Origin: Periplaneta americana
Taxonomy: Eukaryota > Arthropoda > Insecta > Blattodea > Blattidae
Direction of reading: 5' to 3'
Length of the DNA: 64,000 nucleotides
Assembly: GCF_040183065.1 (NCBI RefSeq)
Contig: NC_091125.1
Location: forward strand, 112,244,121 to 112,308,120
The translations under genes were made by a program, and so were the position numbers. Under the pieces are notes generated by a model that saw only the letters and a program-made list of their open reading frames with translations, was not told the DNA's origin and did no database searches. This document shows, piece after piece, positions 41,396-53,159 of this stretch (the stretch's first letter is position 1; each line of letters opens with the position of its first letter).

Positions 41396-42100
41396 CATAG
41401 TGTTTCCGAGGTGGTGTTACAAACTTTCAGGGATGATGGCGAAGGGCACATGTATCAATTTGAGATAAGCAACCCCGGAAATGACCGAGTCGAAAGTTAT
41501 AAGTAAAAATAGTTGTGTGGAAATAGAATTGTAATTTGGCACTACGTGCCCTCCTTCCCTTAACCTTTGGAACATTCGTGGAAAAATGATATGGGCCGGA
41601 TGCCTCCTACGTGGGTACTTGTACCCGATACAATCTGTGAGCTTGTCTACTGTTCCCATTGGCTCATCCGTATTCGAATATGAGGTCTGCTTATTCCTCT
41701 CACGTGTACTCCTCCATTTCACTAGGACTGATCGACTGGACACTGCAAATTGTACATATACACTACTGTCTACAGACGTGCATATCAAGACCGACCATGT
41801 CCGTTACACATTACGCTATCTGCATTGCTTTAGTGTAGTTTCCTGTCCCCATCCCTCTGAATGGAATACTGTAAGTAGACAACATAAATGTCAGATGAAT
41901 ACAGTATGTGTAAGATGTACAGATAAATACACATAAATAAGGTGTACATAGGAATAAAATTATGTCATTTCCACACAACTATTATTGCTTGTAACTTTCG
42001 ACTCGGTCATTTCCGGACCAGGGTTCCTTATCTCAAATTGATACATGTGCCCTTCGCCATCGTCCCTGAAAGTTTGTAACACCACCTCGGAAACACTCTG
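41396..42100 (-). mobile_element. TA-flanked element with DUF4817-like interior, copy 2
   Basis: 705 bp, same family as 23459-24181 in inverted orientation. Ends CATAGTGTTTCCGAGGTGG and complement CAGAGTGTTTCCGAGGTGG, both continuing TGTTACAAACTTTCAGGGAT. TA at 41394-41395 and 42101-42102. The minus strand retains the DUF4817 blocks LIFEYG and KYPRRRHPAHIIF with MFQRLREGGHV, now in mixed frames. No catalytic domain. Confidence 0.75.
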
Positions 42101-42102
42101 TA

Positions 42103-42580
42103 TATTAATCTTAGGACGCAAACAGAATAAAATATGTTCATTGGCTTCAAAATTAAAAATAATAATAATAGCATTAATAAAAATAAGAATAAATTGTAAA
42201 TTAGTCAAATAAAATTATTGAACCAATAGCTGATGACTTCAAAATTATCAAAGGAACACGGATATTTTCAGAATATTAAAGAGTATAACAGTGACGACAA
42301 CAACGACAACGACAACAACAAAAAAGGAATAAAATTATGTGAAAATTGATAAAGGATGAAACATGACATAGTCCGTATTTTTCACCATGCTTATTCTACC
42401 CATGATTTATGCTAAATGGCCTGTTCCAGGCTCGTTCTATCTCATTCTAATAAAAATATCCCAAAGCATTCCATGAGTTTCTTTTTCTACTTGACATTCC
42501 ACTTCCTTCAACCCATAATTAACACAAACAGTCTTAAAAAAAAAAAAAAAGGAGGAGGAAAAATTCAAGCCGTATTCAGT
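42103..42580. other. No gene recognised
   Basis: AT-rich DNA with an ACGACA-type simple stretch at 42291-42320 and an A-run near 42537. Confidence 0.45.
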
Positions 42581-42590
42581 AACACAATAC

Positions 42591-42778
42591 CACAGTCTAG
42601 TATATACAGTCAAGAAGCTTGAGTTGTGAGGGTGCTAGGAACAATAGACTGTGCCGGTACCATTTCGCATTATCTGTAATGGAGAGATATTAGCGATCCT
42701 AGTGGTTAGCAATTATCTATGGATGCATATTTACTACGTATTGAGCTTCATGACTGTATAGGCCTATACTAGATTGTG
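42591..42778. mobile_element. CACAG MITE (family M2), intact copy
   Basis: 188 bp. Ends CACAGTCTAGTATATACAGT and complement CACAATCTAGTATAGGCCTA, with TACAGTCAAGAAGCT / TACAGTCATGAAGCT inside. Perfect 7-bp direct repeat ACAATAC (42584-42590, 42779-42785). Noncoding. It shows the empty site for the LINE insertion in the copy at 20277. Confidence 0.85.
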
Positions 42779-42968
42779 ACAATACTGTGACATTAAAATG
42801 ACAAATGATAATTCCCAAACAAATTTCTTAAAAAGACCCTATTGCCTAGAAAAACAGAAGTGCTATCAACTTATACATTAACCTGTTAGCACACTTAGCA
42901 AGTCAGTACAGTAGTTTCCCGCAATATGTACAATTATATATCAGAATCAGGACATTCCAACAATAGAA

Positions 42969-43200
42969 GTCCACACCTGTGGAGTAACGGTCAGCGCGTC
43001 TGGCCGCGAAACCAGGTGGCCCGGGTTCGAATTCTGGTCGGGGCAAGTTACCTGGTTGAGGTTTTTTCCGGGGTTTTCCCTCAACCCAACCCCGGACTCA
43101 TTTTACAGGCATTATCACCTTCATATCATTCAGACGCTAAATAACCTAGATGTTGATACAGCGTCGTAAAATAACCCAATAAAATAAAAAAATAAAAAAA
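42969..43200 (+). mobile_element. SINE B with body deletion
   Basis: Head and B box are intact, but about 35 bp (from TATGAGCAAATGCTGG to GGTGCTGGA in other copies) are missing. A-rich end. Near-repeats CAATAGAA / CAAAAGAA flank it. Confidence 0.88.
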
Positions 43201-43720
43201 CAAAAGAATGACCGTATACTCTCCGATGTTCAAAGATGTTTTATTTTTGTACAGCCTGTTTCAGACGTTCCCGAATCCTTGTTTCTCTGTGTAGGTTTCG
43301 AGTGAGTGGGTTCATTATCTTGAATGGAACATCCCGACCATCGCCTTCTAGAGTCAGTCTTTCCTTTCCCGTTCTAACACTTCGTCTACTCTTACTGGAA
43401 GCTTTATTTTATACGGTGGACCCACTTTTAGAGAGCTTCTTGTATTAAATCACCCCATGCGACCTTTCACATTAAATTCTGGCTTTCTCGATTGGATTGC
43501 TTCCCTCTTGGATCTACATTATCGCCTTTCGTTCTCCCTTTGTTTCTTCTTATAATGTTGCTCAGACCAAATGTTTCATCGTTCTTCTCTATACTATACT
43601 ACTAAGTAGCAGAAGCAGAACGCGTGCACAACAATGGACGATTTTCTTTTTTTTTTAACACGTGTCAAAATTTATTGCTGATTAAATAACATTGTCAATC
43701 AAATTTATTTTACAACTAGC
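43201..43720. other. No gene recognised
   Basis: Frames at 43236-43448 and nearby show no family features. A T-run lies near 43646. Confidence 0.45.
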
Positions 43721-43721
43721 C

Positions 43722-44656
43722 GTACCCGTGCGCTCCGCTGCACCCGTTAGAAATAAATATAAAGTAATTACATAATTGAAATAGGACATTTGATTCAGGG
43801 AACATTCGTGTTTGATAGAAGGATAAATCATTTATTATGTTACTTAAATTGTATTAAAAAAATTAAAATGCGATCATTTTGATCCAGAGACCACTCATTT
43901 GGTCATAAGAATTATTTTAGGAAATACAGGAAACGAATGCCTATCAAGTGTTCTGTGCATAAGAAGCTATTTTAATAACTCAGAAGTTACTGTAATAACA
44001 TTATAGCATTATGTCCAAGTAGAAAAACTACACTTTCCAATGGTGAATTAATAATTAATTATACAAATCGGTTAATTTAGCTTCCGATATTACTTCTTAC
44101 AAACACAAAAACATTCTCTGTAGGCTACCGTATGTTTCGTAGCTTTCGATTGTTGTTGTCTAAGGCCCCTTATAGACGAAGTCATTTTTTATTTCATTAC
44201 ACCGCCTTAGATGGCGTTGTTATTGTAATTTTGAAACTCATTTATCTCATTAAATATCAGTCCTATCAAAATTTTTCATGGAATAAAATTTACCGGAAAT
44301 TATTTTTAAAGAAACTTTTGTTATGTAATAGTTTTCATGAAAATTAATAATAACGGAGATATTTCTATTTATTTAATTCAAACCCCCTTATAACCCCCCT
44401 TTTAAATAAAAAATTTTGAATGCCATATAGCCTAAATTCTAAGTTACAACGAACTTAATTTATGTTCCAATTTTCATATAAATCGGTTCCCGTGAAAAGG
44501 TAACAAACATCCAGACAGACAGACATACAAACAAAAATTTCAAAAAAGCGATTTTCGGTTTCAGGGCGGTTAATTATATATGTTAGGACCAATTATTTTT
44601 GGAAAATCGAAAATTACCAGAAAAATTTCTGCTACAGATTTATTATTAGTATAGAT
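43722..44656. repeat. Long dispersed repeat, class uncertain
   Basis: Starts ACTAGCCGTACCCGTGCGCT and ends TTATTATTAGTATAGATT, both signatures I associate with an interspersed repeat common in arthropods. The middle has CAAACCCCCTTATAACCCCC and a GAAAAGGTAACAAACATCC...CAGACAGACAGACATAC segment. No intact ORF and no clear inverted ends or target duplication. The flank 44657-45010 has no gene. Confidence 0.4.
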
Positions 44657-45040
44657 TAAGACATTAAGTCTCCGAGCACATTTACAAAAACTTATTATTA
44701 CAGTGTTGGTCTCGAGAGAAAAAACTGCAGTCACATACACCAAGCAGATAAGAACTAACTAATAACTCGCCACCCCCGCCAAGAGACTGAGATTTTCAAT
44801 AGAATTGACTACCTTAACTGAGAAAGAAAGTCGTGTTTTTTACAACAGTTCGAAGGCCAACTCACGCAAGGATGAGATCTGGTCATCTACCTTTGCCGAT
44901 ATACTAACTTTAACAAATACAAACGCATTCAGTAGTGTACAATCGCGTCGACAAAAACAGTAGTGTTATAGCCTATATTATTATTTAAAAATATACGATA
45001 TTTACCAACAGTGGATCCCCTGATAAGTGTTGGCGGAGTA

Positions 45041-45057
45041 CACTTTGGGAACCACTG
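45041..45057. mobile_element. Solo hAT-type end
   Basis: The complement reads CAGTGGTTCCCAAAGTG, a common hAT terminus. The opposite end is not in sight, and RTE-1 copy 3 starts right after it, so the element is truncated or was replaced. Confidence 0.45.
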
Positions 45058-45975
45058 CTCTAGAATATGCAATTAGGAAAGTGCAGGATAACAGAGAGGG
45101 TTTGGAATTGAACGGATTACATCAGCTGCTTGTCGATGCGGATGACGTGAATATGTTAGGAGAAAATCCACAAATTATTAGGGAAAACACGGGAATTTTA
45201 CTTGAAGAAAGTAAAGAGATAGGTTTGGAAGTAAATCCCGAAAAGTCAAAGTAGGCCTACATGATTATGTCTCGTGACTAGAACATAGTACGAAATGGAA
45301 ATATAACAATTGGAAATTTATTCTTTAAAAAGATGGAAAATTTCAAATACTGTATATTGGAGCAACAGTAACAAATATAAATGACACTCGGGAGGAAATT
45401 AAACGCAGAATAAGTATGGGAAATGCCTGTTATTATTCGGATGAGAAGCTTTTATCATCCAGTCTGCTCTCAAAAAACCTGAAAGTTAGAGTTTATAAAA
45501 CAGTTATTTATATTACCGGTTGTTCTGTATGGTTGTGAAACTTGGACTCTCACTTTGAGAGAGGAACAGAGATTAAGGGTGTTTGAGAATAAGGTGCTTA
45601 GGAAAATCTCTGGGGCTCAGAGGGATGAAGTTACAGGAGAATGGAGGAAGGTACACAACGCAGAACTGCACGCATTGTATTCTTCACCTGACATAATTAG
45701 GAACGTTAAATCCAGACTTTTGAGATGGGCAGGGAATGTAGTACATATGGGCGAATCCAGAAATGCATTTAGAGTGTTAGTTGGAAGAACGGAGGCAAAG
45801 AGATCTTTGGGGAGGCCAAGACGTAGATGGAAGGATAATGTAAATATGGATTTGAGGGAGGTGGGATATGATGGTGGAGACTGGATTAATCTTGCTGAGG
45901 ATAGGGACCAATGGCGGGCTTGTGTGAGTGCGGCAATGAACCGCTGGGTTCCTTAAAATCCATTGGTAGGTAAGT
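45058..45975 (+). mobile_element. RTE-1 LINE, copy 3
   Basis: Begins [19 protein letters not shown]. Where copy 1 has VYADD, this copy has VDADD, so the aromatic residue next to the catalytic pair is lost. A stop at 45252 and several shifts follow. The 45555-45956 frame restores EEQRLRVFENKVLRKISGA, SRNAFRVLVGR, GRPRRRWKDN and ends NRWVP. The 3' end runs into an AAT array (45977-46022). Confidence 0.85.
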
Positions 45976-45976
45976 A

Positions 45977-46024
<48 letters not shown>

Positions 46025-46160
46025 GCAACCCTCGTTGGTCCCTGGATGACAATGATGGTGTTCATGGCAATAGCAGTGGCGATGGCTTCGTTGCGATGAT
46101 GGCAGTAATGACAATGATGGCTGTATGGTGGTTATGGAAATGGTAGCAATTAGCGTCGTG
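45977..46160. repeat. (AAT)n then degenerate ATGATGG-rich stretch
   Basis: AAT array at 45977-46022, then about 140 bp with imperfect GATGGCAAT/ATGATGG units; a similar patch is at 46395-46460. 46161-46555 otherwise shows no gene. Confidence 0.6.
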
Positions 46161-46562
46161 CATTACAGGCACTATATTCGGTTCAAGTTTGTCGAATATG
46201 GCAAGTTCGATATTTGCCGATGTTCGCTCTGTAGAAGGAGGCTGCCGTGTTTGTTCCTCCTTGTTATAAAAATATTCGCTCTTCTCCACCCTCATCCCTT
46301 CATGTTTATGCGCTTTAGGATTTCAGGACAGAGCTTGCGATTAGTTTTTCATTTGAAATAAGACGAAGTTTGGTTGCCTCTCTCATGTTCGAACATTGCA
46401 GGACACTGGTAGCAATGATATCAGTGGTGGAGATGGCTGTGATGGCAATGTTAGTGATGATTAGGCTTCGAGACTTCGGACCCAATAGAGCAGTTCAGTG
46501 GGAAATCTGCATAACGGCGTACTGAGTATAGTGGTAAAGCGTACAGTGGGTGGGGGTACTGT

Positions 46563-47036
46563 AGAATGAATGCCAACAAATACGCAAAGAAAAACGCTCT
46601 GGATTTGAAGGTTCTGGCGAATAATTTGGTTTTCATACAAAACTATTTTCAAACTGTGTCTGAAACTATTACACGGTTAGAAAAATCAGAGCAAGAGATG
46701 CCGGAAGCCCTCAAATTAATTGAGGAAATGACATAGAGAATTAATGAGACACCAAGCACACCGGTTACTGAACATGTAAAACAGAAGTGGAAATCAATTT
46801 TATGTAAAAATAACGGATATGGAACATTGTGTAATAGAAACAGCAAATTAGTGGATAAAGAGTCACCCAAGAATAAAGGACTGTCTCTTAGAGACTGCAA
46901 TGATGTTAGGTTTTTTCGTTTTTCTCCTATCACGTCATGCGATGTAGAGCGCAGCATTTCACAGTACAAACTGTGTTTGGAAGATAACAGAAAAAGATTT
47001 ACGTTTGAGACACTGAAAATGTATCTTGTATAAGTA
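46563..47036 (+). pseudogene. hAT-like transposase C-terminal relic
   Basis: The plus frame reads ALDLKVLANNLVFIQNYFQ, TVSETITRLEKSEQEMPEAL, then one stop, and the 46827-47033 frame contains FFRFSPITSCDVERSISQYK followed by LCLEDNRKRFTFETLKMYLV. The (Y/F)xP(L/I)TS.DVERSFS.YK..L.DnR..ft.EnL..yL.. pattern is the hAT dimerisation domain. Because it ends at the usual C-terminus and has only one stop, it could be fairly young or a domesticated copy. No terminal repeats were found. The antisense 179-aa frame (47188-46649) is a shadow. Confidence 0.7.
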
Positions 47037-47039
47037 CAT

Positions 47040-48330
47040 TGCAATTCGGTACTGTAACTGCACTTCCTAAAGACGACCAATAGGATAAATGAAGAAATTA
47101 AAACTGCTACACGTTTATTTCCACCATTAACACTGTGTATAATCAAACACAAATGCTTATAAAAGACAGGAGAACAAATGCTTTTCACATTCTTTTGACA
47201 TAGTCATTGTGTAATGTAGATTTACTCTCAGAATATACGTATGTGTGTGTTTCCCCATACTATCGTACTGTACTCTAAATAGCAACGTTGTTACCTCAAC
47301 ACATCTCTACCTTTCACTACCTGCAGCGAGTCAACAACCTATAGTACATGCACAGTAAACTTATTGTATCAGGTCCCAAGTGTCGAAGCCTGGTGATGAT
47401 ATTACTACCCTGGTAATAATTATAATGAAGAAGCAACCCTCAATGGTCTCGTATTAAATAATTTCCCCGTATTTTCCAATAAAAAAGATTCCCTCTAAGG
47501 TGCGGGGGCGAGCGGCCGGAATGAAAGATAAAGTTATAATGTCACTCAGACTTCGTCATTAATCATCTGCATCAATGTTTTATTTATGAAACTTCAGCTC
47601 CGACACGGTTCCGTGGCTGCTATGCTTTATCAACTCCTCAAAGCTATTGACCCACAAAGCTCGCCTGCATTAATCACGAGGATTGTACAGGATAGGTCGT
47701 TACACAACAAATCCCTCAATCGTATTATCCTGAGCAGACGGTGCAAGTGAAATTTCAGTAGATAATAGGCCTATACCAAATTAGATTGAATCTAGTAGGG
47801 ATTCGTTCTAATTTACAGATAAGTTAAATCCGACTCTCAAAATATCACTCTGGTAGCAATAAGAGGAAAACCAAACTAAACTAGGGATGTACGAAGAATT
47901 AATTACACTTGACAAATTATACAGTAATGTGGACACCATAAGAGAGAAAGAAACATGGAATACCCCTAAGAGCAGGACGGAATAGAACGATTTACAGAAG
48001 ACGGTTTTTCCGAAGATCTATGGGCACAGATAGAACAATGAAGAATGAGAATCAGTTCTCGATCGTTACAAACTTAACAATTGGAGGGATAAGAATACGG
48101 CGGTTGTATGTCCATAAAACAGAATTTGTGGGAAGTGGCAAAATAAGTTTTTGGAATTTTACCTTGTTGTCAAATTCATTTTTATGGCATTTTATTCGAG
48201 GAAGGACATTACTACATTTGTCCATAATAAAGATTACACCAAGACAAATCTATCAGTACCAATAACTATTTTTTTTTTTTGGACATACAACCTTTGTGCT
48301 CTTAGCCATCGAAATATGACGTGTAAAGGA
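47040..48330. other. No gene recognised
   Basis: Mixed DNA including a GC-rich patch near 47500 and short frames (48020-48265, 48151-48447) without family features. Confidence 0.45.
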
Positions 48331-48334
48331 TATC

Positions 48335-48712
48335 ATTCATTCAGTGTTCTGACCAAGGGCAGGTCTTTCACTGCAAACCCAGTTTTCTCCAATCTTTCCT
48401 ATTTTCTGCCTTTCTCTTTGTCTCCTCATACGATCCGTATATCTTAATGTCGTTTATAATCTGATATCTTCTTCTGCCCCGAACTCTTCTCCCGTTCACC
48501 ATTCCTTCCAGTGCATCCTTCAGTATGCAGTTTCTTCTCAGCCAGTGACCCAACCAATTCTTTTTCCTCTTTCTGATTAGTTTCAGCATCATTCTTTCTT
48601 CACCCACCTTTTCCAACACAGCTTCCTTTCTTATTCTGAATGTCCACTTCACACGTTCCATTTTTCTCCATATTCACATTTCAAATGCTTCTATTCGCTT
48701 CTCTTCATTTCA
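48335..48712 (-). mobile_element. RTE-2 LINE, 3' end
   Basis: The minus strand begins KRIEAFEM near 48712, then the 48368-48661 frame (97 aa): MERVKWTFRIRKEAVLEKVG, RKRKKNWLGHWLRRNCILKD and RRRYQIINDIKIYGSYEETK, ending RKLGLQ. This is the C-terminal part of an RTE-type endonuclease-RT. The UTR (CAGTGAAAGACCTGCC) ends near AATGAATGA. 48715-49150 beyond the break holds no recognised gene. Confidence 0.75.
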
Positions 48713-49154
48713 GAATCTGGTAATTGTTTAACATTAAATCCTCTTCGCCGCTGAGCAGTTCTATCATAATACTCTTGTAAAATATTCTTTTGTTTTTTCA
48801 ATAACTCCAACGTAATTATTGGAATTAACTGTTTAAAAGAACAGGGAATATTTGTACGAAGATTCCTACCCATTAAGTTCGATGCAGGAGAGTGTATGCT
48901 CCTAAGAAGGGTGTTTCATCCCGTACTGCTCACAGCTGCCATTTAGCTCCAGTAGATTATCCCTTAGCATCATCTCCTATATGAACTGCCTAATTTATAC
49001 ATGTGGTAAGTACGATAGGTGATGAGCAAGAAAGTGCAAACAATGACGGATGAATTAGCTGGTAAATGAATTAGTGGGAGAATGTGAGCTAGTAATAATC
49101 TTATTACACATGATGAAAACGCGCTTAATTATAATTTTTATTAATAAGGGAAAG

Positions 49155-49238
49155 AATGGTAGATAGATGGATGGATGGATTGGATAGCTGGATGGATCGA
49201 CGGGCGGGCGGTTGGACGGAAGGACGGACGGACGGACG

Positions 49239-49292
<54 letters not shown>

Positions 49293-49297
49293 TAGAC

Positions 49298-49393
<96 letters not shown>
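49155..49393. repeat. Compound tetranucleotide array
   Basis: Successive GATG, GGAC, ACAG and ATAG units over about 240 bp. Each block differs from the next by one base, a stepwise expansion pattern. Confidence 0.9.
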
Positions 49394-49766
49394 TGCTAAA
49401 TCAGCAATACTGACCTTCCTAACCTGAAAAAGAAAGATAGATCCGATTTCACAAACATAATAATTATTTGTTTACTGACAATGGAAAAAGTCCTACCCAA
49501 ACACCTAAAAAGTTCACCATTAGGCCTACTTTCTCTCTTATATAGTACACTGGGCTGGAAAAGAAATGCCGATACGAAATTACTCGTATATCGTTTTCCG
49601 AGGACTTTAGCAAACATGACGAGGTGGAAAGCTATTTTCCTGAGATTAGTTTTTTTAAAAACATGTACATACGACTTTTATAACATGTCCACGTTATTAT
49701 TTAATATGAATTGATTTAAAATTATTTACATACTTTTATTTTACAACATTAATAAGAACATTACAC

Positions 49767-49770
<4 letters not shown>

Positions 49771-49810
<40 letters not shown>
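49771..49810. repeat. (AT)n microsatellite
   Basis: About 20 AT units. 49400-49770 and 49811-49970 around it show no gene. Confidence 0.9.
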
Positions 49811-49812
<2 letters not shown>

Positions 49813-49982
49813 CGTTGTTGGTAACTCTATAGCATCTATTAGATGCTAACGAAAATATTGAAATTGTAGTTTATATGGTAGGTATTTCACAGCCTTCCTT
49901 ATTATTCATGGATGCTAATCATTGTTACAATCGATATATACGGCCAGTTACCACTTACCCGTCAAAAATCTAAACCGAAACT

Positions 49983-50239
49983 GTTTTAAAATCAGTTATT
50001 TAACGACGTCATATCAACTACAATGGTATCTAGTGGTTGATGGAATTGATGATAGAGAGATGGTATTTAGTGAGATGAGTCCATGATTCTCTTTGGAATT
50101 ACCTGGCATTCATCTTACAGTTGGGGCAAAACTCAAAAGAGTCAAAGCAGGTAATCAGCCTCAGCGGGATTCGGACCACGTGCAAGCGCAGAGTCGGAAC
50201 ACGATTCCAAATTTATGCCGCCTGAGCTATGCCAGTGCC
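49983..50239 (-). mobile_element. SINE A, minus strand
   Basis: Complement of the SINE A consensus, diverged: tail TTATTTAACGACG at left, body with CACTAAATACCATCTC (complement), B-box region at 50160-50185, head GGCATAGCTCAGGCGG at right. Direct repeat CCGAAACT at 49975-49982 and 50240-50247. Confidence 0.8.
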
Positions 50240-50519
50240 CCGAAACTTGAATCTGCAATTCAAGGCACTGTCACTTCTATCATAGCGGACTTAATGGTGT
50301 TTTCCTCACCCCTCACTTATTGTTATTGGTCCCGACTCTACGAGTAGGCTCATGGATGTCGTTAATGCCGAGAAACGTAGAAAAACACACACACACGCAC
50401 GCACACACTGATAGCAAGATAACATTAGACCTACTGAGTAACAAATCCAAAAGGAGCAGAATAATAATGAGAGAATAAAAAAACAAAAATTATAGAATTA
50501 ACCCAATCCAAGTGAATAA

Positions 50520-51290
50520 TACACTTTGGTTGGGTTAAAGGACATTCCGGTATATAAAGTTCAACGAACTAGCAGACAGATTGGCGAAAACAGCGGCGTT
50601 AGAGGATAGTGAAGTCGTCTACAACAAAACACCAAGAGAAGTTATTCTGACACCAGAGAAGGAGAAGGGGCTCGACATGTGGCAGCAACAATGATCCAAT
50701 TCGACGAAATGAAGGGCAAAGCCTTTTTCCCTCAGTGAAGAGGAGATTGAACCGAAAGGTACCCATATCCCCGGAATTCACAGCAATGACAACAGGACAC
50801 GGGAAACTGATGGCATATCGCCACAGATTTAGAATAATAGAGTCTCCCATATGCCCATGCGGACAGAAGGAACAGTCAATCACGTAATATTTGATTGTAG
50901 CATAGTGACCAGACAAAGGAACGACATGGTAAGAAAAATCCAAGAAACAGGAGGCAAACGGCCAACAACGTGCGAAGTACTGGCCTCCAACTACCTCCAA
51001 ATATTTTCGACCTTCGTCCGCGGTATAGACTTCACAATTCTGTGAAACATCAAGCTTAAAGTGACAGTGAAAGTGATAGTGAAATTGCAAAACTTGTAAA
51101 TAGGTTAAACTTCGACATGTTACAAATTACAAATTAGATCAAGCTCAAAGTGACAGTGAAAGTACCAAATTCTATATTACAAGCTATAAACAACCAAAGT
51201 GACACCAAACAAGACTGATCTAGGGAAGAAAACTTAAAACACTTTGTCAATTTGGAAATAGGCTTCATACATGTAGTATTACATTCGTAA
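50520..51290 (+). mobile_element. LINE C-terminus with RNase H end and zinc knuckle
   Basis: Coding begins with a WVKGHSG-like region (LGKRTFRYIKFNELADRLA in a shifted frame), where NELAD.LAK is the RNase H end motif with its catalytic Asp. Then KAYRHRFRIIES and CPCGQKE or, in the other frame, EGTVNHVIFDCSIVTRQRND: together a C-x-C-x-H-x-C knuckle typical of I/R1-group LINEs. It ends FVRGIDFTIL-stop near 51042. The 3' UTR has a duplicated unit ATCAAGCTYAAAGTGACAGT (51050 and 51137). RNase H places it in the I superfamily. Confidence 0.65.
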
Positions 51291-52906
51291 TGGAGCATGC
51301 CGTTATACATCAGTTAAAAAAAAGAAACACACACACACGCACAAATGCACAAAATACACATAGTTTACATTCATACAATATATGCACATTACATTACATT
51401 ATGAATTGTCATCTCAGAGTACTTGTTTTCTTTTTTACCAAGATATGGTTTTCATATCTGCAAAATCTAAATTGAGACGCTCTTTTTACTCTCGCATTTT
51501 AATAACTGATGATAATTATCATTACCATCAGTTGAAATAATAACAGCCTGTATAAGCACATACAGTACTTATATTTTTCCTACTCTCACAAATATCCACA
51601 TGAAATACGACTTTCTGTATAAACCGTTAAATCATTAAGTCATCTATAAAGACACGTTTAATTCAAAGCCTGTAAAATGTTGAATTCCATATAGCCTCAA
51701 TTAATCACAGTGGGGCAGTAGCATGGTAAATTGTAACTCAAACAAAGGCGGAAAGTTCGCGTATGACGTCACAAGTGCTCGTCCAGGAACATGGGAAAGC
51801 CATTTAAATGGAAGCCTACTGCCTCACTCTCTGTAGCGAAAAGGTCTCTAGATTCCATGAAATATTCATGTGGAATGTGAAGGAGAGGAGTTGATTTCCT
51901 TTACGAGTAAGTGCTGAAAGGGAAGGGGTTAACTTATAAAACCCTATATATTTGCTCCTGGCTCTACATTTTTATATTATTTATGATGCTATATTTTACT
52001 GTATTACTGCTGTAATTTTCAACAGAATAACATTTTATTTACATAAATATTTTCTCCATTTGTCCGAAGGGTTGTGGGCTCGAGTCCCACCACTGGAATG
52101 AAAGTTATGTTTGTATTAGCTTAAGAAAAAGAAACATAAGAAAAGGGAGACTGTAAAGATAAATAAAAGTTCAGAAAAATTACCTCTGGCAAGTAAAATT
52201 ACATTAAAAAAATAATTGTCTTATATGCGAATTCAATATTCAAGACAGAGTAATACATGGTAGCCCACAGCTCAGCACTGCCAGTCTCCACCAGAGACAG
52301 GCAAAACCTCAATCAGGCCTGCCCATAACTGTTTAACTTGTGAGTGAGCATACGCGCGGTATCGCTCGCCTGCCGCCAACCTTCCCTAACAAGCAAGCAG
52401 GCAGCGTGGTTGCACGTGACTCCAAACAGTCCTAATAGTAACCCGAAAGGACTGTTGTGTTCCACCGACCTGCGCCACACTGTGCTGCTTTCAGATGCAT
52501 GATAAATATCAACCAAATCTCATCCAAACCCGACAGGAAGCATACAGATATTGACAAACTACTGAACACTTAATTTATCGTTTTCTGAAACGTATTAAAT
52601 ATAAAGAAAATTACTTCTAGTCAGCATAATATCCATTAAATGTTAACAGTTATTATAAATTACTTACACTTTCATCATAGTAATATAAATATAATGCAAA
52701 CTCTTCAAACTTTAAGCTTTTTAAATAAAAAGAAATCTATCCCTCAGAAGTTAAACAGCAAATCAATATCTTGAAGAAAGAAAAACTTTTTTATATTTTA
52801 CAGATCTTCATGAGAGTTTTAATTGTTGATAAGGAAAAAAATTATAATAGATTTTTTCCTATAATAGTTGATATTCATAATAATTGTTAACAATGTATTT
52901 TCAACA
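51291..52906. other. Mostly unrecognised; tRNA-like B box near 52080
   Basis: GTGGGCTCGAGTCCCACCAC at 52074-52093 can form a T-arm with a B box but lacks an identifiable 5' half. A GC-richer block at 52310-52510 may be a small DNA element, though no inverted ends were found. Confidence 0.35.
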
Positions 52907-53050
52907 TTTTTCCTTTTCTTTTCTTTCCTCTCCTCTCCTCTCCCCTTCCCTTTCCTTTCCCCTCCCCTTTCCTTTCCCCTCCCTTCCCCTTTCTCCTCCC
53001 CTTTCCTTTCCTCTCCCCTTTCCTTTCCTTTTCTCTCCCTTTCCTTTCCC
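52907..53050 (+). repeat. 144-bp uninterrupted polypyrimidine tract
   Basis: Only C and T from 52907 to 53050, made of CTTTC, CCTTT and TCCCC-type units; a looser pyrimidine-rich stretch continues to about 53155. The frames in it (Phe/Pro/Ser/Leu or Lys/Arg/Glu/Gly on the other strand) are compositional. Confidence 0.92.
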
Positions 53051-53159
53051 ATTTTCTTCCCTTTTCCCTTTCGCTTCCTTTCCCCTTTCCCTTCCCTTCC
53101 AGTCCCTTCTCTTTCCCTCCTGTCGTCTTCTTTCCTTTTCTTTTTTTTTTTTAACAAGT

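Noticed and set aside
46649-47188. 179-aa minus-strand ORF
   Set aside because: Antisense shadow of the hAT C-terminal relic on the plus strand, which has a clear family match.
49155-49393. Direct repeats considered as a CRISPR array
   Set aside because: Contiguous tetranucleotides without spacers, in eukaryotic DNA.
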